A stretch of DNA of 64,000 nucleotides from Flavobacteriales bacterium (GTDB lineage Bacteria > Bacteroidota > Bacteroidia > Flavobacteriales_F > PHOS-HE28), in contig JADKFY010000003.1 of assembly GCA_016717305.1 (NCBI GenBank), forward strand, positions 62,001-126,000, written 5' to 3'. Below the pieces are notes generated by a model that was given only the letters and a program-made list of their open reading frames with translations, had not been told where the DNA came from and searched no databases. Made by a program: the position numbers and the translations under genes. Positions 52,917 through 61,183 of the stretch are shown here, one piece after another (position 1 is the stretch's first letter; each line of letters opens with the position of its first letter).

Positions 52917-53287
52917 CCGTACACAAAGTGCTTATGGAGAAGGTAATTGTACCCCACACCGAGCCCGATCGCTGCGATCAGCTTGACCAGCAGGTAGTGC
53001 AGGCCGAGCCAATTGGTTCCGACCACGATCGCAGCATAATTCAACGCGATATAACCTAACCAAACCATCAAGTACCGCCTTGCCTGGGGTAGAATGTGGC
53101 CATCGGTCGCGAGAAAAGTCCATTTACGATTGATCAGGAAATTGACAACTCCACCTGAGACATTTCCGGCCACGGTGGCAAAACGTGGGGTGATGTTCGG
53201 GCCTTCGACCAACAGGACCATGACCAAAAGATCCACCACCGAGGCAATGAACGCCGAGACTTGCGAACGGACCAACCTACTCATCAA
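52913..53287 (-). CDS. GtrA-family membrane protein
   Basis: The 124-residue protein has four helices (VSAFIASVVDLLVMVLLV, TVAGNVSGGVVNFLINRKWTF, YLMVWLGYIALNYAAIVV, LLVKLIAAIGLGVGYNYLLHKHFVYG), with the NF.(I/L)NR.(W/F).F signature of GtrA. Known members help flip polyprenyl-linked sugars. Here it overlaps the PgpA-like gene and the restored DUF5686 start by ATGA on both sides, so it probably handles an inositol or glycosylated lipid intermediate. The substrate is inferred. Confidence 0.85.
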   Translation of the reverse strand: MMSRLVRSQVSAFIASVVDLLVMVLLVEGPNITPRFATVAGNVSGGVVNFLINRKWTFLATDGHILPQARRYLMVWLGYIALNYAAIVVGTNWLGLHYLLVKLIAAIGLGVGYNYLLHKHFVYG

Positions 53288-53763
53288 GTAGGCCAGATAC
53301 CAGTTAGAAGGGCCGTTTGCAAGATCAGGTTCGTGTATATACCCGCAAGGACATCATCGCCCATGACACCCCAGCCTCCCGGCAGTTTTTCCAATTGTGA
53401 AATACCCAATGGTTTAGCAATGTCCAACACGCGGAACAAGACGAAAGCCGCCAAGGCGTGGGGCCAACCACCTGGCAATCCGATCAAGGCAATGGCCATT
53501 CCTCCGGCCTCATCCACCACCACACGTCCGCTATCCACCCCCCATTCGTTTTCCACCATTGTGGAAGCAACAACTCCGATCGCGCACAACGCGGTAACAA
53601 CGATCACGACCCAGAGGATCGGCAACGAAGCCCATCCCGATGCCCACCATGCCGCAAGTACGACCCCGGCAGCCACCGTACCCGAACCTCGACCGAGATA
53701 GCCGATGCCCAAAAGGGAGGCGACCAATTTCGGTGCTGAGTATGGTGGCGTTCGTTCGTTCAT
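53284..53763 (-). CDS. PgpA-like phosphatase, probable phosphatidylinositol-phosphate phosphatase
   Basis: The 159-residue membrane protein is like phosphatidylglycerophosphatase A: KLVASLLGIGYLGRGSGTVAA, VVVDEAGGM, FRVLDIAKPLGISQLEKLPGGWGVMGDDVLAGIYTN, with the conserved acidic residues of the active site. In the inositol-lipid loci of Bacteroidetes a PgpA homologue removes phosphate from phosphatidylinositol phosphate; the operon supports that role here. A plain PgpA role cannot be excluded from sequence alone. It starts 27 bases after the inositol-phosphate synthase stop. Confidence 0.82.
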   Translation of the reverse strand: MNERTPPYSAPKLVASLLGIGYLGRGSGTVAAGVVLAAWWASGWASLPILWVVIVVTALCAIGVVASTMVENEWGVDSGRVVVDEAGGMAIALIGLPGGWPHALAAFVLFRVLDIAKPLGISQLEKLPGGWGVMGDDVLAGIYTNLILQTALLTGIWPT

Positions 53764-53790
53764 GTGCCCTGGGTTCGGCTATCCCTTGGT

Positions 53791-55149
53791 TCAGAGTGCT
53801 TCAACCAGTTCTTGGTAGTAATCCAATCCGAGGTGGGTGATCAGGTCTTCGCCCATGATGTGGCGTACGGTATTCTGCAACTTGATCAATTGCTTGAACA
53901 GGTCATGTTCCGGCGGAAGGCCCGGCGCGGTCTGCGGCGATTTGAAATAGAACGATAACCATTCCTGGATCCCGCTCATTCCCGCTCGTTGTGCCAGATC
54001 GAGGAACAGGGCAAGGTCCAGTACGATCGGTGCGGCCAAGATGCTATCCCGACAGAGGAAGTTCACTTTGATCTGCATTGGGTAACCCATCCATCCGAAG
54101 ATGTCGATGTTGTCCCAACTTTCCTTGTTGTCGCCGTGCGGTGGGTAATAATTGATCCGCACCTTGTGGTAGAGATCACCGTAGAGCTCCGGGTTCACAT
54201 CGGGCTTCAGCACTTGTTCCAATACGCTCAATTTGGACACCTCTTTGGTCTTGAAATTTTCCGGATCATCCAATACAAGTCCATCACGATTGCCGAGGAT
54301 ATTGGTGGAGAACCAGCCCTTTACCCCCAAAGCGCGAGCCTCGAAACCGGGGGCCAAAATGGTCTTCATCAAGGTTTGTCCGGTTTTGAAATCCTTGCCG
54401 GCAATAGCTACACCACGTCTCTTGGCCAGCTCCACCATCGCGGGAACGTCGCACGACAAATTCGGTGCTCCATTTGCGAATGGCACTCCGCTCATGATGG
54501 CGGCGTAAGCGTAGATCAAACTGGGTGCGATCAACGGATCGTTGTTGCGCAGTCCCTCTTCGAACGCTTCGATCGTGGCGTGGACCGGTGCTTGTTCAAT
54601 GTACTTTTCTGTTGATCCGCACCATACCATCACCAGCCGTTCACAGCCGTTCGACTCTTTGAAGGAGCGAATGTCCTCCATAAGCTGTTCAGCGAGATCG
54701 GCTTTCGTAGCTCCTTGCTTGATATGCTTGCCGTCCAAGTTGCGCACATATTCCTTATCGAACACAGCGGTCATTGGTTTGATGCGTTCCAACTCAGGAC
54801 GCACTTTTTCCAACATGGACTGATCGAGCACTTTGGCCACGATCGCAGCTTGGTATACGTTGTCCTCATAGATGTCCCATCCGCCGAATACGATATCGTC
54901 CAATTCGGCGATCGGCGCAAGGTCCTTGATCAATGGATTACGATTCTCTGTCCGCTTACCAAGGCGGATGCGGCCCATTTGTGTGAGCGAACCGACGGGT
55001 GCAGCCAACCCTTGCTTCGCAGCTTCCACACCTGCGATCATGGTAGTGCCCACCGCACCAAGGCCCGGGATCAGTACGCCGAGCTTACCGGTCGCAGCAG
55101 TGACAGGGGATCGTGATGAGGGAAGTGAGAATGAAGTGTTCTGGTCCAT
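53791..55149 (-). CDS. ino1: myo-Inositol-1-phosphate synthase
   Basis: The enzyme converts glucose 6-phosphate to inositol 1-phosphate using NAD. The 452-residue protein has the NAD fold (GKLGVLIPGLGAVGTT), GRIRLGKRTENRNPLI, AIAGKDFKTGQTLMKT, GWFSTNILGNRDGLVL and the C-terminal DSILAAPIVLDLALFLDLA. It is the first gene of a seven-gene operon. The start ATG at 55149 gives an N-terminal disordered 20 residues; an upstream 82-base gap to the MarR gene leaves room for a promoter. Confidence 0.93.
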   Translation of the reverse strand: MDQNTSFSLPSSRSPVTAATGKLGVLIPGLGAVGTTMIAGVEAAKQGLAAPVGSLTQMGRIRLGKRTENRNPLIKDLAPIAELDDIVFGGWDIYEDNVYQAAIVAKVLDQSMLEKVRPELERIKPMTAVFDKEYVRNLDGKHIKQGATKADLAEQLMEDIRSFKESNGCERLVMVWCGSTEKYIEQAPVHATIEAFEEGLRNNDPLIAPSLIYAYAAIMSGVPFANGAPNLSCDVPAMVELAKRRGVAIAGKDFKTGQTLMKTILAPGFEARALGVKGWFSTNILGNRDGLVLDDPENFKTKEVSKLSVLEQVLKPDVNPELYGDLYHKVRINYYPPHGDNKESWDNIDIFGWMGYPMQIKVNFLCRDSILAAPIVLDLALFLDLAQRAGMSGIQEWLSFYFKSPQTAPGLPPEHDLFKQLIKLQNTVRHIMGEDLITHLGLDYYQELVEAL

Positions 55150-55231
55150 TTGTATCTTGTCGTTTATATTGTTCGTTCATAACGGTAGTAGCATCGTCCG
55201 GCTGATCGAGCTGCCGACCCACCCGTTGACC

Positions 55232-55699
55232 CTACTGCAGCGCCGTTCCATCATTGACCTGCGAGTTGCCGGCCATGTGTTCGAGGACGTTTGCCGCTGT
55301 TTCAATATCTGTTCGTGACAGTCCTACGGCCACTTGTTGCAATACACTGTTGCGCCTATCGATAGCGTTCTGAAGAACGGTATTTCCCAATTCGCTAATG
55401 ACAAGGTGTTTCCGTCTGCGATCCTTAGGGTCCACACGTCGCTCCAACCATCCTTTCGATTCCAAAACGTCCACATGCCGAAGGATGGCACTTTTATCAA
55501 TGCACATTTGATCGGCCAACATGCTCTGCACAGGGTCCTCATTTCCAGCTACCATTTCCAACAAACCGAGTTGCACCAAATTCAATCCAAGGTCGTTTTT
55601 GTCGAATGATCGGGACACCATATCAGTAAGATTCCTGATCGCGACCGGCAATGCGGCGGCGAACTGCTGAATACACCTATTGTTCATTGTTTTCTTCAT
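55232..55699 (-). CDS. MarR-family transcriptional regulator
   Basis: The 155-residue protein has a winged helix-turn-helix: NLVQLGLLEMVAG, QSMLADQMCIDKSAILRHVDVLESKGWLERRVDPKDRRRKHLVIS (recognition helix and wing with the DxRxR motif). MarR dimers bind inverted repeats and are released by small aromatic ligands. It lies 80 bases after the dioxygenase gene and 82 bases before the inositol-phosphate synthase gene, on the same strand as both. The GTTGA/TCAAC palindromes at 56625-56684 are good operator candidates. Either MKK or MNN could be the start. Confidence 0.88.
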   Translation of the reverse strand: MKKTMNNRCIQQFAAALPVAIRNLTDMVSRSFDKNDLGLNLVQLGLLEMVAGNEDPVQSMLADQMCIDKSAILRHVDVLESKGWLERRVDPKDRRRKHLVISELGNTVLQNAIDRRNSVLQQVAVGLSRTDIETAANVLEHMAGNSQVNDGTALQ

Positions 55700-55779
55700 C
55701 GCATGTCAAGGTCCATTGTTGAGGAAACAGAACAGGTCGCGATCGACCGGCTTCGTAACGAACGCGAGCTCCGAAAAGC

Positions 55780-56589
55780 TCATCCGATAAAACGCGATAG
55801 GTGGTGATAGATCGGTGTGGGACTATCGGCCCCACGCGGTTCGTACGCACCGGCAATGATCGGAATGTACATCACCCTTCTGCGGCTTGCCGTACCGACC
55901 AGAGTGCTCCGTTCCACTCTGTGCCAGCATCGGCCGTCGTGGACCGTAAGGTCGCCTGCCTTTATTTCAAATGCCACTTCGCGTGGGTCCGCGCGATGGT
56001 CGAAGAAACTCAGCTTCTTCGTAAGCATGCCCCAAACACCCTGCTCCTGTGATCCAGGGATCAGACGCAAGCCACCATTACGTGGGTCCTGGTCATCCAG
56101 GTGGATCCCCACATTGAGCATCGGCATTACGGGCTTTCCCATGAAGAGATCCCGCACACTGTCCGTATGCCAACCCATTCGGGTGAATTTGCTCGAATCG
56201 CTGTTCACATAATGGTTCACAACCAAACCATCCTTCTCATCGACGCCCAAACGCGCTCCATTCCCGACCAGCTCAAGCAACAAGTTGAAGCGTGGATCAA
56301 GCAGGAACTGCGCCAGGACCGAACTAAATTGATTGGCGAAGGCGAACCGCTGCACGATCCTCTCGCCGTTCACATCCACGCCCCATTTCAACGGAGTGCC
56401 ATTCACCTTTTCACGTGCCCCTGTGATCCATTCCTGCTGCACCGCCACGCATGCGGACCATAGCAGATCTACCGTTTCCCGATCAATGAAGTTCCGGAAA
56501 TGGATGAGTCCGGTCCTTTTGAAATAATCCTTCTGGTCCTGAGTGAGAAAGGCACCCAAGGTGGAACTGGGTTCAATTGTGGTGGTCAT
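55780..56589 (-). CDS. Phytanoyl-CoA dioxygenase-like Fe(II)/2-oxoglutarate oxygenase
   Basis: The 269-residue protein has the double-stranded beta-helix of PhyH-type dioxygenases. Iron ligands are likely His141 and Asp143 (GWHTDS) with a distal His in VHDGRCWHR (His223), and an Arg downstream for 2-oxoglutarate (SRRRVMYIP). HLDDQDPRNGGLRLIPGSQ is the family-typical loop. It may hydroxylate a lipid or small molecule; the substrate is unknown. Its promoter carries the palindrome cluster, so it is probably the main MarR target. Confidence 0.82.
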   Translation of the reverse strand: MTTTIEPSSTLGAFLTQDQKDYFKRTGLIHFRNFIDRETVDLLWSACVAVQQEWITGAREKVNGTPLKWGVDVNGERIVQRFAFANQFSSVLAQFLLDPRFNLLLELVGNGARLGVDEKDGLVVNHYVNSDSSKFTRMGWHTDSVRDLFMGKPVMPMLNVGIHLDDQDPRNGGLRLIPGSQEQGVWGMLTKKLSFFDHRADPREVAFEIKAGDLTVHDGRCWHRVERSTLVGTASRRRVMYIPIIAGAYEPRGADSPTPIYHHLSRFIG

Positions 56590-56624
56590 TGTGCCATCGA
56601 TTGAGTTGCAAAAGTAGAATATTG

Positions 56625-56684
56625 GTTGACAAGATCAACTTTGTTGATCGTTAACTTTTTCGGTGATCAACTTTCTTAAGTTGA
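56625..56684. promoter_or_regulatory. Cluster of palindromic operator-like sites (GTTGA/TCAAC)
   Basis: The sites are GTTGACAAGATCAAC (56625-56639), GATCAACTTTGTTGATC (56633-56649, perfect palindrome) and TCAACTTTCTTAAGTTGA (56667-56684, perfect 7-bp arms). They lie 35-95 bases upstream of the dioxygenase start and 290-350 bases upstream of the ammonia-lyase start. Size and spacing fit MarR dimer sites. Confidence 0.65.
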
Positions 56685-56971
56685 ACACAGGCCCACTCTG
56701 GACCGAAGCTATTCAGCAAGCACACGTGTCAAGGCGAAGTGAACTGGGAATTACAAGAGTGCCCGACCCTTTTTGAAAGCATGGCCCTTCCCTGAAAAAT
56801 GATCCGCACACTCGTTCGGATGAACGGTCTTTGGCGACCGAAAGACCACGGAAGGAATCGTCCTTAGTGCGTTGCTCAAAACACATTCTCGCACTTCCCC
56901 TCCGTCCATTATCTTCGCGGCCCTTATCCCTAAAAAAGTTGCCTTCTCCCAAAACTATTCCCGCTTCTGAT
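56685..56971. other. Divergent intergenic region before the ammonia-lyase gene
   Basis: Apart from the palindromes upstream and the -7 box at 56910-56917, this region shows no gene. A long in-frame extension of the ammonia-lyase gene crosses it but includes the promoter box and is not considered coding. Confidence 0.55.
56910..56917 (+). promoter_or_regulatory. Candidate -7 box (TATCTTCG) before the ammonia-lyase gene
   Basis: TATCTTCG, identical to the box before yidC, lies 54 bases before ATG 56972. It argues against the longer upstream reading frame. Confidence 0.5.
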
Positions 56972-58495
56972 ATGGACCTCGATGGCTTCATCTCCATTAT
57001 CTTGGGCGGAGCTCGTTTCAGCCCCAGTAATGCGGAGTTGGAATTGGCCGATCGTTCACACGCCTATTTGAGCGAGTACGCCAGTGGCAAAGTGATCTAT
57101 GGGATCAATACCGGTTTTGGGCCTATGGCCCAAGTAGCCATCCCTGAAGCGGACCGTCGTTCGTTGCAGTACAACTTGGTGCGCAGCCATGCTTCGGGAG
57201 CGGGTGCCGATCTTCCGGATGAGGCTATCCGGGCGATGCTCTTGGTGCGTGCAGTGACCTTTTTGAAAGGTGGTTCTGCGGTAACGCGTGGGGTGCTGGA
57301 CGGCCTTTCGAACTATTTGAACACCGGCGTTTGCCCTACTGTTCCTGAATTGGGTGGTGTTGGTGCAAGCGGCGATCTCGTACAACAAGCACACTTGGGC
57401 CTCGGGCTCATTGGGGAAGGCACTGGAACCTACCAAGGCAAGAAGGACAGCATGTCTGCGATCCTGAAAGCGGCAGGCGTTTCCCCGATCGAACTGGGCT
57501 TGCGTGATGGACTGGCGATACTCAACGGCACGGCGTGCATGACGGGGATCGGCCTTTTGAATGTGCACCACGCCTACCGGTTGTTGGACCATTCCATCGC
57601 CATGGGCTCGTTGCTTACGGAAGTGCTTTGCTCGTGGGATGATCACTTGAGCGAGACCCTGAACGGAGCAAAACGCCATGCGGGCCAGCGCGAAGTGGCC
57701 GAACGTATGCGAGCCAACATAGCTGGTTCCAAGCTTACGCGTGACCGCAGTGGTCATTTGTATGCGGGTAAAGAAGAGGTGGATGCCAATGGTGTGTTCA
57801 CTGAACTCGTGCAGGAACATTACAGCATCCGTTGCATTCCACAGATCCTTGGACCTGTGCTGGATACTATTCGCAACGCTGAAAAAGTACTGCTGGATGA
57901 ATTGCACTCGGTGGATGACAACCCACTGACCGTGGCGGACCACGGCGTGTTCCACGGTGGCAATTTCCATGGCGACCAAGTGGCCTTGGAGATGGACAAA
58001 TTGCGGTTGGCAGTGGTAAAGATGTGCATGCTGAGCGAACGCCAGCTGAACTTCTTGATGAATGACAAGGTGAACCAGCGCTTTCCAGCTTTCCTCAACA
58101 TGGAACGGCCCGGGATCACATTGGGAATGCAGGGTATGCAATTCACAGCCACAAGTACGACTGCAGAGAACCAAGCGCTTTCCACCTCGCTGTACATCCA
58201 CAGCATACCGAACAATAACGACAATCAGGACGTTGTGAGCATGGGCACGAATGCAGCTAACGCAACGGCCCGAGTTCTGAACAACACCGATCGCGTCATG
58301 GCCATCGAGGCACTCGCCGTTGCACAAGCGGTTGACATCAGCAAGGCGGGCGACAAGCTCTCCAAAGGTGGCAAGGCTTTCTACGATTCCGTTAGGGCAG
58401 CGAGTCCTGCTGTGAACAGCTCCACCCAACCTGCAGTAGCCATAGAGGCCGTGGAACGCTTGATCTTCCGACCTTTGTCCACATGGCGGAAATAA
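56972..58495 (+). CDS. Aromatic amino acid ammonia-lyase, tyrosine-ammonia-lyase-like
   Basis: The enzyme would deaminate tyrosine to 4-coumarate, the aryl starter of flexirubins. The 507-residue protein has the MIO prosthetic-group triad Ala132-Ser133-Gly134 (GVGASGDLVQQAH), KVIYGINTGFGPMA near the N-terminus and NLVRSHASGAG at the ring-selectivity region. As I recall, the SH pair is shared by the flexirubin-cluster tyrosine lyase of Flavobacterium johnsoniae as well as histidine lyases, so the motif alone does not decide; the context favours tyrosine. Y-loop and C-terminal segments (SIPNNNDNQDVVSMGTNAA) are intact. The stop overlaps the ketoreductase gene by 13 bases. Confidence 0.85.
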   Translation: MDLDGFISIILGGARFSPSNAELELADRSHAYLSEYASGKVIYGINTGFGPMAQVAIPEADRRSLQYNLVRSHASGAGADLPDEAIRAMLLVRAVTFLKGGSAVTRGVLDGLSNYLNTGVCPTVPELGGVGASGDLVQQAHLGLGLIGEGTGTYQGKKDSMSAILKAAGVSPIELGLRDGLAILNGTACMTGIGLLNVHHAYRLLDHSIAMGSLLTEVLCSWDDHLSETLNGAKRHAGQREVAERMRANIAGSKLTRDRSGHLYAGKEEVDANGVFTELVQEHYSIRCIPQILGPVLDTIRNAEKVLLDELHSVDDNPLTVADHGVFHGGNFHGDQVALEMDKLRLAVVKMCMLSERQLNFLMNDKVNQRFPAFLNMERPGITLGMQGMQFTATSTTAENQALSTSLYIHSIPNNNDNQDVVSMGTNAANATARVLNNTDRVMAIEALAVAQAVDISKAGDKLSKGGKAFYDSVRAASPAVNSSTQPAVAIEAVERLIFRPLSTWRK

Positions 58496-59232
58496 AGGCT
58501 GAAAAATGGGCGCTGGTCACTGGTGGATCCCGGGGAATAGGTCGTGCCATTGCCATGGAGTTGGCCCGGAAGCATGGGCTCAACATCGTGTTGAACTATG
58601 CGAGCAACACCGAAGCGGCTGAACAAACCGCCAAGGCGTTGAAGGAACTTGGAGTACAGGTCCACCTCGCGCCTTTCGATGTGAAGGATGCCGCTTTGGT
58701 CACGGAAGGCATCGACAATTGGCGAAAAGCCTTTCCGGACGCGCGTTTGGAAGTGGTGGTGAACAATGCCGGGATCACACGGGACAACCTGATGGTGTTC
58801 ATGCAACCCGAGCAATGGCACACGGTGATCAACACCCATTTGAACGGATTCTTCAACGTGACCACTGCTGTGCTTCAAGGACTTGTTCGCCAGCGTTATG
58901 GCCGGATCATCAACGTTGTCTCGCTGAGCGGCACCAAAGGCGTACCGGGCCAGACCAACTACAGTGCGGCCAAGGCCGGGATCATTGGTGCCACACGTTC
59001 ACTTGCACAAGAGGTGGCCAAGCGGAACATAACGGTGAACGCCATAGCACCTGGCTTCATTGAAAGTGACATGACCAAGGACCTGGACCAGGCCATGTTG
59101 AAACAGTTGATACCCATGGCACGCTTCGGGACGCCGGAAGAAGTGGCTGCAGTGGCGGGCTTTCTGGCTTCGCCCGAAAGCGCTTACATCACTGGAGAAG
59201 TGATCCACGTGAACGGAGGCATGCATTCGTAG
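58483..59232 (+). CDS. fabG: 3-Oxoacyl-ACP reductase, FabG-like
   Basis: The enzyme reduces beta-ketoacyl-ACP during polyene chain building. The 249-residue short-chain dehydrogenase has GGSRGIGRAIA for NADPH, NNAG, and the catalytic Ser147, Tyr160 and Lys164 (S-x12-Y-x3-K). The C-terminal YITGEVIHVNGGMHS is FabG-like. It overlaps the ammonia-lyase gene and precedes a ketosynthase gene by 12 bases, so it is cluster-specific rather than the housekeeping copy. Confidence 0.92.
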   Translation: MAEIKAEKWALVTGGSRGIGRAIAMELARKHGLNIVLNYASNTEAAEQTAKALKELGVQVHLAPFDVKDAALVTEGIDNWRKAFPDARLEVVVNNAGITRDNLMVFMQPEQWHTVINTHLNGFFNVTTAVLQGLVRQRYGRIINVVSLSGTKGVPGQTNYSAAKAGIIGATRSLAQEVAKRNITVNAIAPGFIESDMTKDLDQAMLKQLIPMARFGTPEEVAAVAGFLASPESAYITGEVIHVNGGMHS

Positions 59233-59244
59233 CTTGCACATTGA

Positions 59245-60471
59245 ATGGAAGAGCGCGTTGTGATCACTGGAATGGGGCTTTGGAGCTGCTTGGGCACCGA
59301 CTTGGCGGCTGTAGAAGCATCTTTGCGCGCTGGCCGATCGGGCATATCCATCGACCCGGTCCGGAAGGAAATGGGTTACCGGAGCGCCCTTACCGGCACG
59401 GTACCAACACCGGATCTAAAGGACCGCCTGAACCGCAGGCAGCGCATTGGCATGGCCCAACAAGCGAACTACGCTTACGAAGCCACCGAACAGGCCATGG
59501 CGCAAGCGGGAATTGATGTTCCGTTCTGCGAAGGGAACGAAGTAGGGATCATCTTCGGAAATGATAGTTCCGCGCTGGCCGTGATCGAATCGGTGGATAT
59601 TATCCGAGCCAAGAAGGACACCACCCTGGTAGGTTCAGGGGCCATTTTCCAAGGAATGAACAGCACGGTGACCATGAACTTGGCCACCATTCTGAAATTG
59701 AAAGGCATCAACTTCACCCTGAGCGGTGCCTGTGCCAGTGGCTCTCATGCTATCGGCATCGGCTATTTGTTGATCAAGCAAGGCTTACAGAAGATGGTGA
59801 TCTGCGGCGGTGCGCAGGAAGTGAACGAAATGGCATTTGGAAGCTTCGATGGCATCTCCGCGTTCAGTCCGCGGGAAAGTGACCCGGCTGCTGCATCGCG
59901 TCCCTTTGATGCGGATCGCGACGGCTTGGTACCCAGTGGTGGCGCCGCCGCCTTGATCGTGGAGAGCTTGAGTTCCGCCAAGGCCCGTGGGGCCACCATT
60001 TTGGCGGAACTCACCGCCTACGGTTTTTCGAGCAACGGCGCACATATCTCGGACCCCGACCAGGACGGACAGATGCGGGCTTTGCACATGGCCTTGAAAA
60101 TGGCGGGCATCGGTCCGGCCGACATCGATTATATCAATGCCCACGCTACAGGAACGCCTATCGGAGATCGCATTGAAGCGAAAGCTTTGGACGCGGTTTT
60201 CGGAGAGACGAAACCGTACGTGAGCAGTACCAAAAGCATGACCGGGCACGAGTGCTGGATGGCGGGTGCGAGTGAAGTGATCTACTCGATCCTGATGCTC
60301 TTGGGCGACTTTATCGCGCCGAACATTAACTTGCACACGCCGGACGAGGATAGTGCGAAGTTGAACCTGGTCAGTAAGACAATTGACCATAAGTTCAACC
60401 GGTTCCTTTCCAACTCATTCGGTTTTGGGGGAACGAATTCGACATTGATCATACAACGGTACGCGGACTAG
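59245..60471 (+). CDS. Beta-ketoacyl-ACP synthase of the flexirubin/aryl-polyene cluster
   Basis: The 408-residue condensing enzyme has Cys163 (SGACASGSH), His300 (NAHATGTPIGD), Lys330 and His335 (STKSMTGHECWMAGAS), the full KAS I/II-type set. It would elongate the aryl-acyl chain on the carrier protein that follows. It overlaps nothing but is only 5 bases from the ACP gene. A second ketosynthase begins at 63123; pairs of ketosynthases are typical of aryl-polyene loci. Confidence 0.92.
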   Translation: MEERVVITGMGLWSCLGTDLAAVEASLRAGRSGISIDPVRKEMGYRSALTGTVPTPDLKDRLNRRQRIGMAQQANYAYEATEQAMAQAGIDVPFCEGNEVGIIFGNDSSALAVIESVDIIRAKKDTTLVGSGAIFQGMNSTVTMNLATILKLKGINFTLSGACASGSHAIGIGYLLIKQGLQKMVICGGAQEVNEMAFGSFDGISAFSPRESDPAAASRPFDADRDGLVPSGGAAALIVESLSSAKARGATILAELTAYGFSSNGAHISDPDQDGQMRALHMALKMAGIGPADIDYINAHATGTPIGDRIEAKALDAVFGETKPYVSSTKSMTGHECWMAGASEVIYSILMLLGDFIAPNINLHTPDEDSAKLNLVSKTIDHKFNRFLSNSFGFGGTNSTLIIQRYAD

Positions 60472-60476
60472 AGGCC

Positions 60477-60740
60477 ATGGATAAAGCGGAAGCACGAAAA
60501 GAGATCGAGACCAAGACGATCAAATTCTTGAGCGAGGAGTTCGAGGTGGACCCTTCGTCCATTACCCCTGAAGCCCCGCTGAAGGAGACCCTGGCCTTGG
60601 ACAGTTTGGATTATGTGGACCTCGTTGTGGTGATCGAGCAGAATTTCGGTTTCAAAGTGAAGGGCGAAGACTTCATGCGCCTCACCACCTTCAAGGATTT
60701 CTACGACCACATTGAAGCGGAGGCCGCTGCAAAAGCGTGA
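60477..60740 (+). CDS. Acyl carrier protein
   Basis: The 87-residue acidic protein has the phosphopantetheine site Ser43 in LALDSLDYVDLVV. It carries the growing chain for the cluster ketosynthases. It is distinct from a housekeeping AcpP (DSLD with a tyrosine following). The stop codon overlaps the GTG of the next ORF (GTGA). Confidence 0.93.
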   Translation: MDKAEARKEIETKTIKFLSEEFEVDPSSITPEAPLKETLALDSLDYVDLVVVIEQNFGFKVKGEDFMRLTTFKDFYDHIEAEAAAKA

Positions 60741-61165
60741 ACCAGAGTGCCGCACGTTGGTCCGTTAATAGCAAGGGTTTCCCGCTCGGTTATCGGTTCT
60801 TCATCTTCGTGATTGCTTTTGGCTGCCATTCTTCACGGAATTCCGAAAGCCGACGTGATCATGTGGCTCAAGAGCCAAGGAGCAGTGATTTCCAAACAAT
60901 TGCAGCTGCGGATCAATTCAACTTCAATGGAACTGTCCGCGATTTGTACGGACCGGTCGGCTTTATCAACATCGAACTGCTATCAGATTCCGGCAGGATC
61001 AAAGGAACCACATCTGACCTTACGAGCGGAGTGTTCGGTTTCTCACTCACACGGGCAGAGGTTGCCGAGTTGGACTCCATACGAATCGCCGCACCGGGTT
61101 ATGATACCCTCATTGATATCTTCAACAGCGATCGGATCAAGGATCCACTGACAGTACTGAACTAA
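60737..61165 (+). CDS. Chimeric ORF: acyltransferase N-terminus joined to a carboxypeptidase-regulatory-like domain
   Basis: The 142-residue ORF begins at a GTG overlapping the ACP stop. Residues 8-26 closely match the start of the acyltransferase encoded 0.6 kb downstream, here WSVNSKGFPLGYRFFIFVI. At the DNA level 60759-60813 is 51/55 identical to 61409-61463. Immediately after the shared stretch comes AFGCHSS, so the borrowed hydrophobic segment is positioned as a signal peptide with a lipobox-like AFGC (Cys30). The rest (NGTVRDLYGPVGFINIELL, GVFGFSLTRAEV, IRIAAPGYDTLID) resembles a CarboxypepD_reg-like domain. Whether it is expressed is unknown. Confidence 0.6.
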   Translation: MNQSAARWSVNSKGFPLGYRFFIFVIAFGCHSSRNSESRRDHVAQEPRSSDFQTIAAADQFNFNGTVRDLYGPVGFINIELLSDSGRIKGTTSDLTSGVFGFSLTRAEVAELDSIRIAAPGYDTLIDIFNSDRIKDPLTVLN

Positions 61166-61183
61166 ACCTTGACACGTTCGCCT

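Noticed and set aside
56831..56971. N-terminal extension of the ammonia-lyase gene
   Set aside because: The extension includes the -7 box at 56910-56917 and has no family similarity; ATG 56972 matches the family start.
57056..58429. 457-codon open frame on the minus strand
   Set aside because: It is antisense to the ammonia-lyase gene with its MIO motif; composition (many His, Gln and Arg) is typical of a shadow frame.
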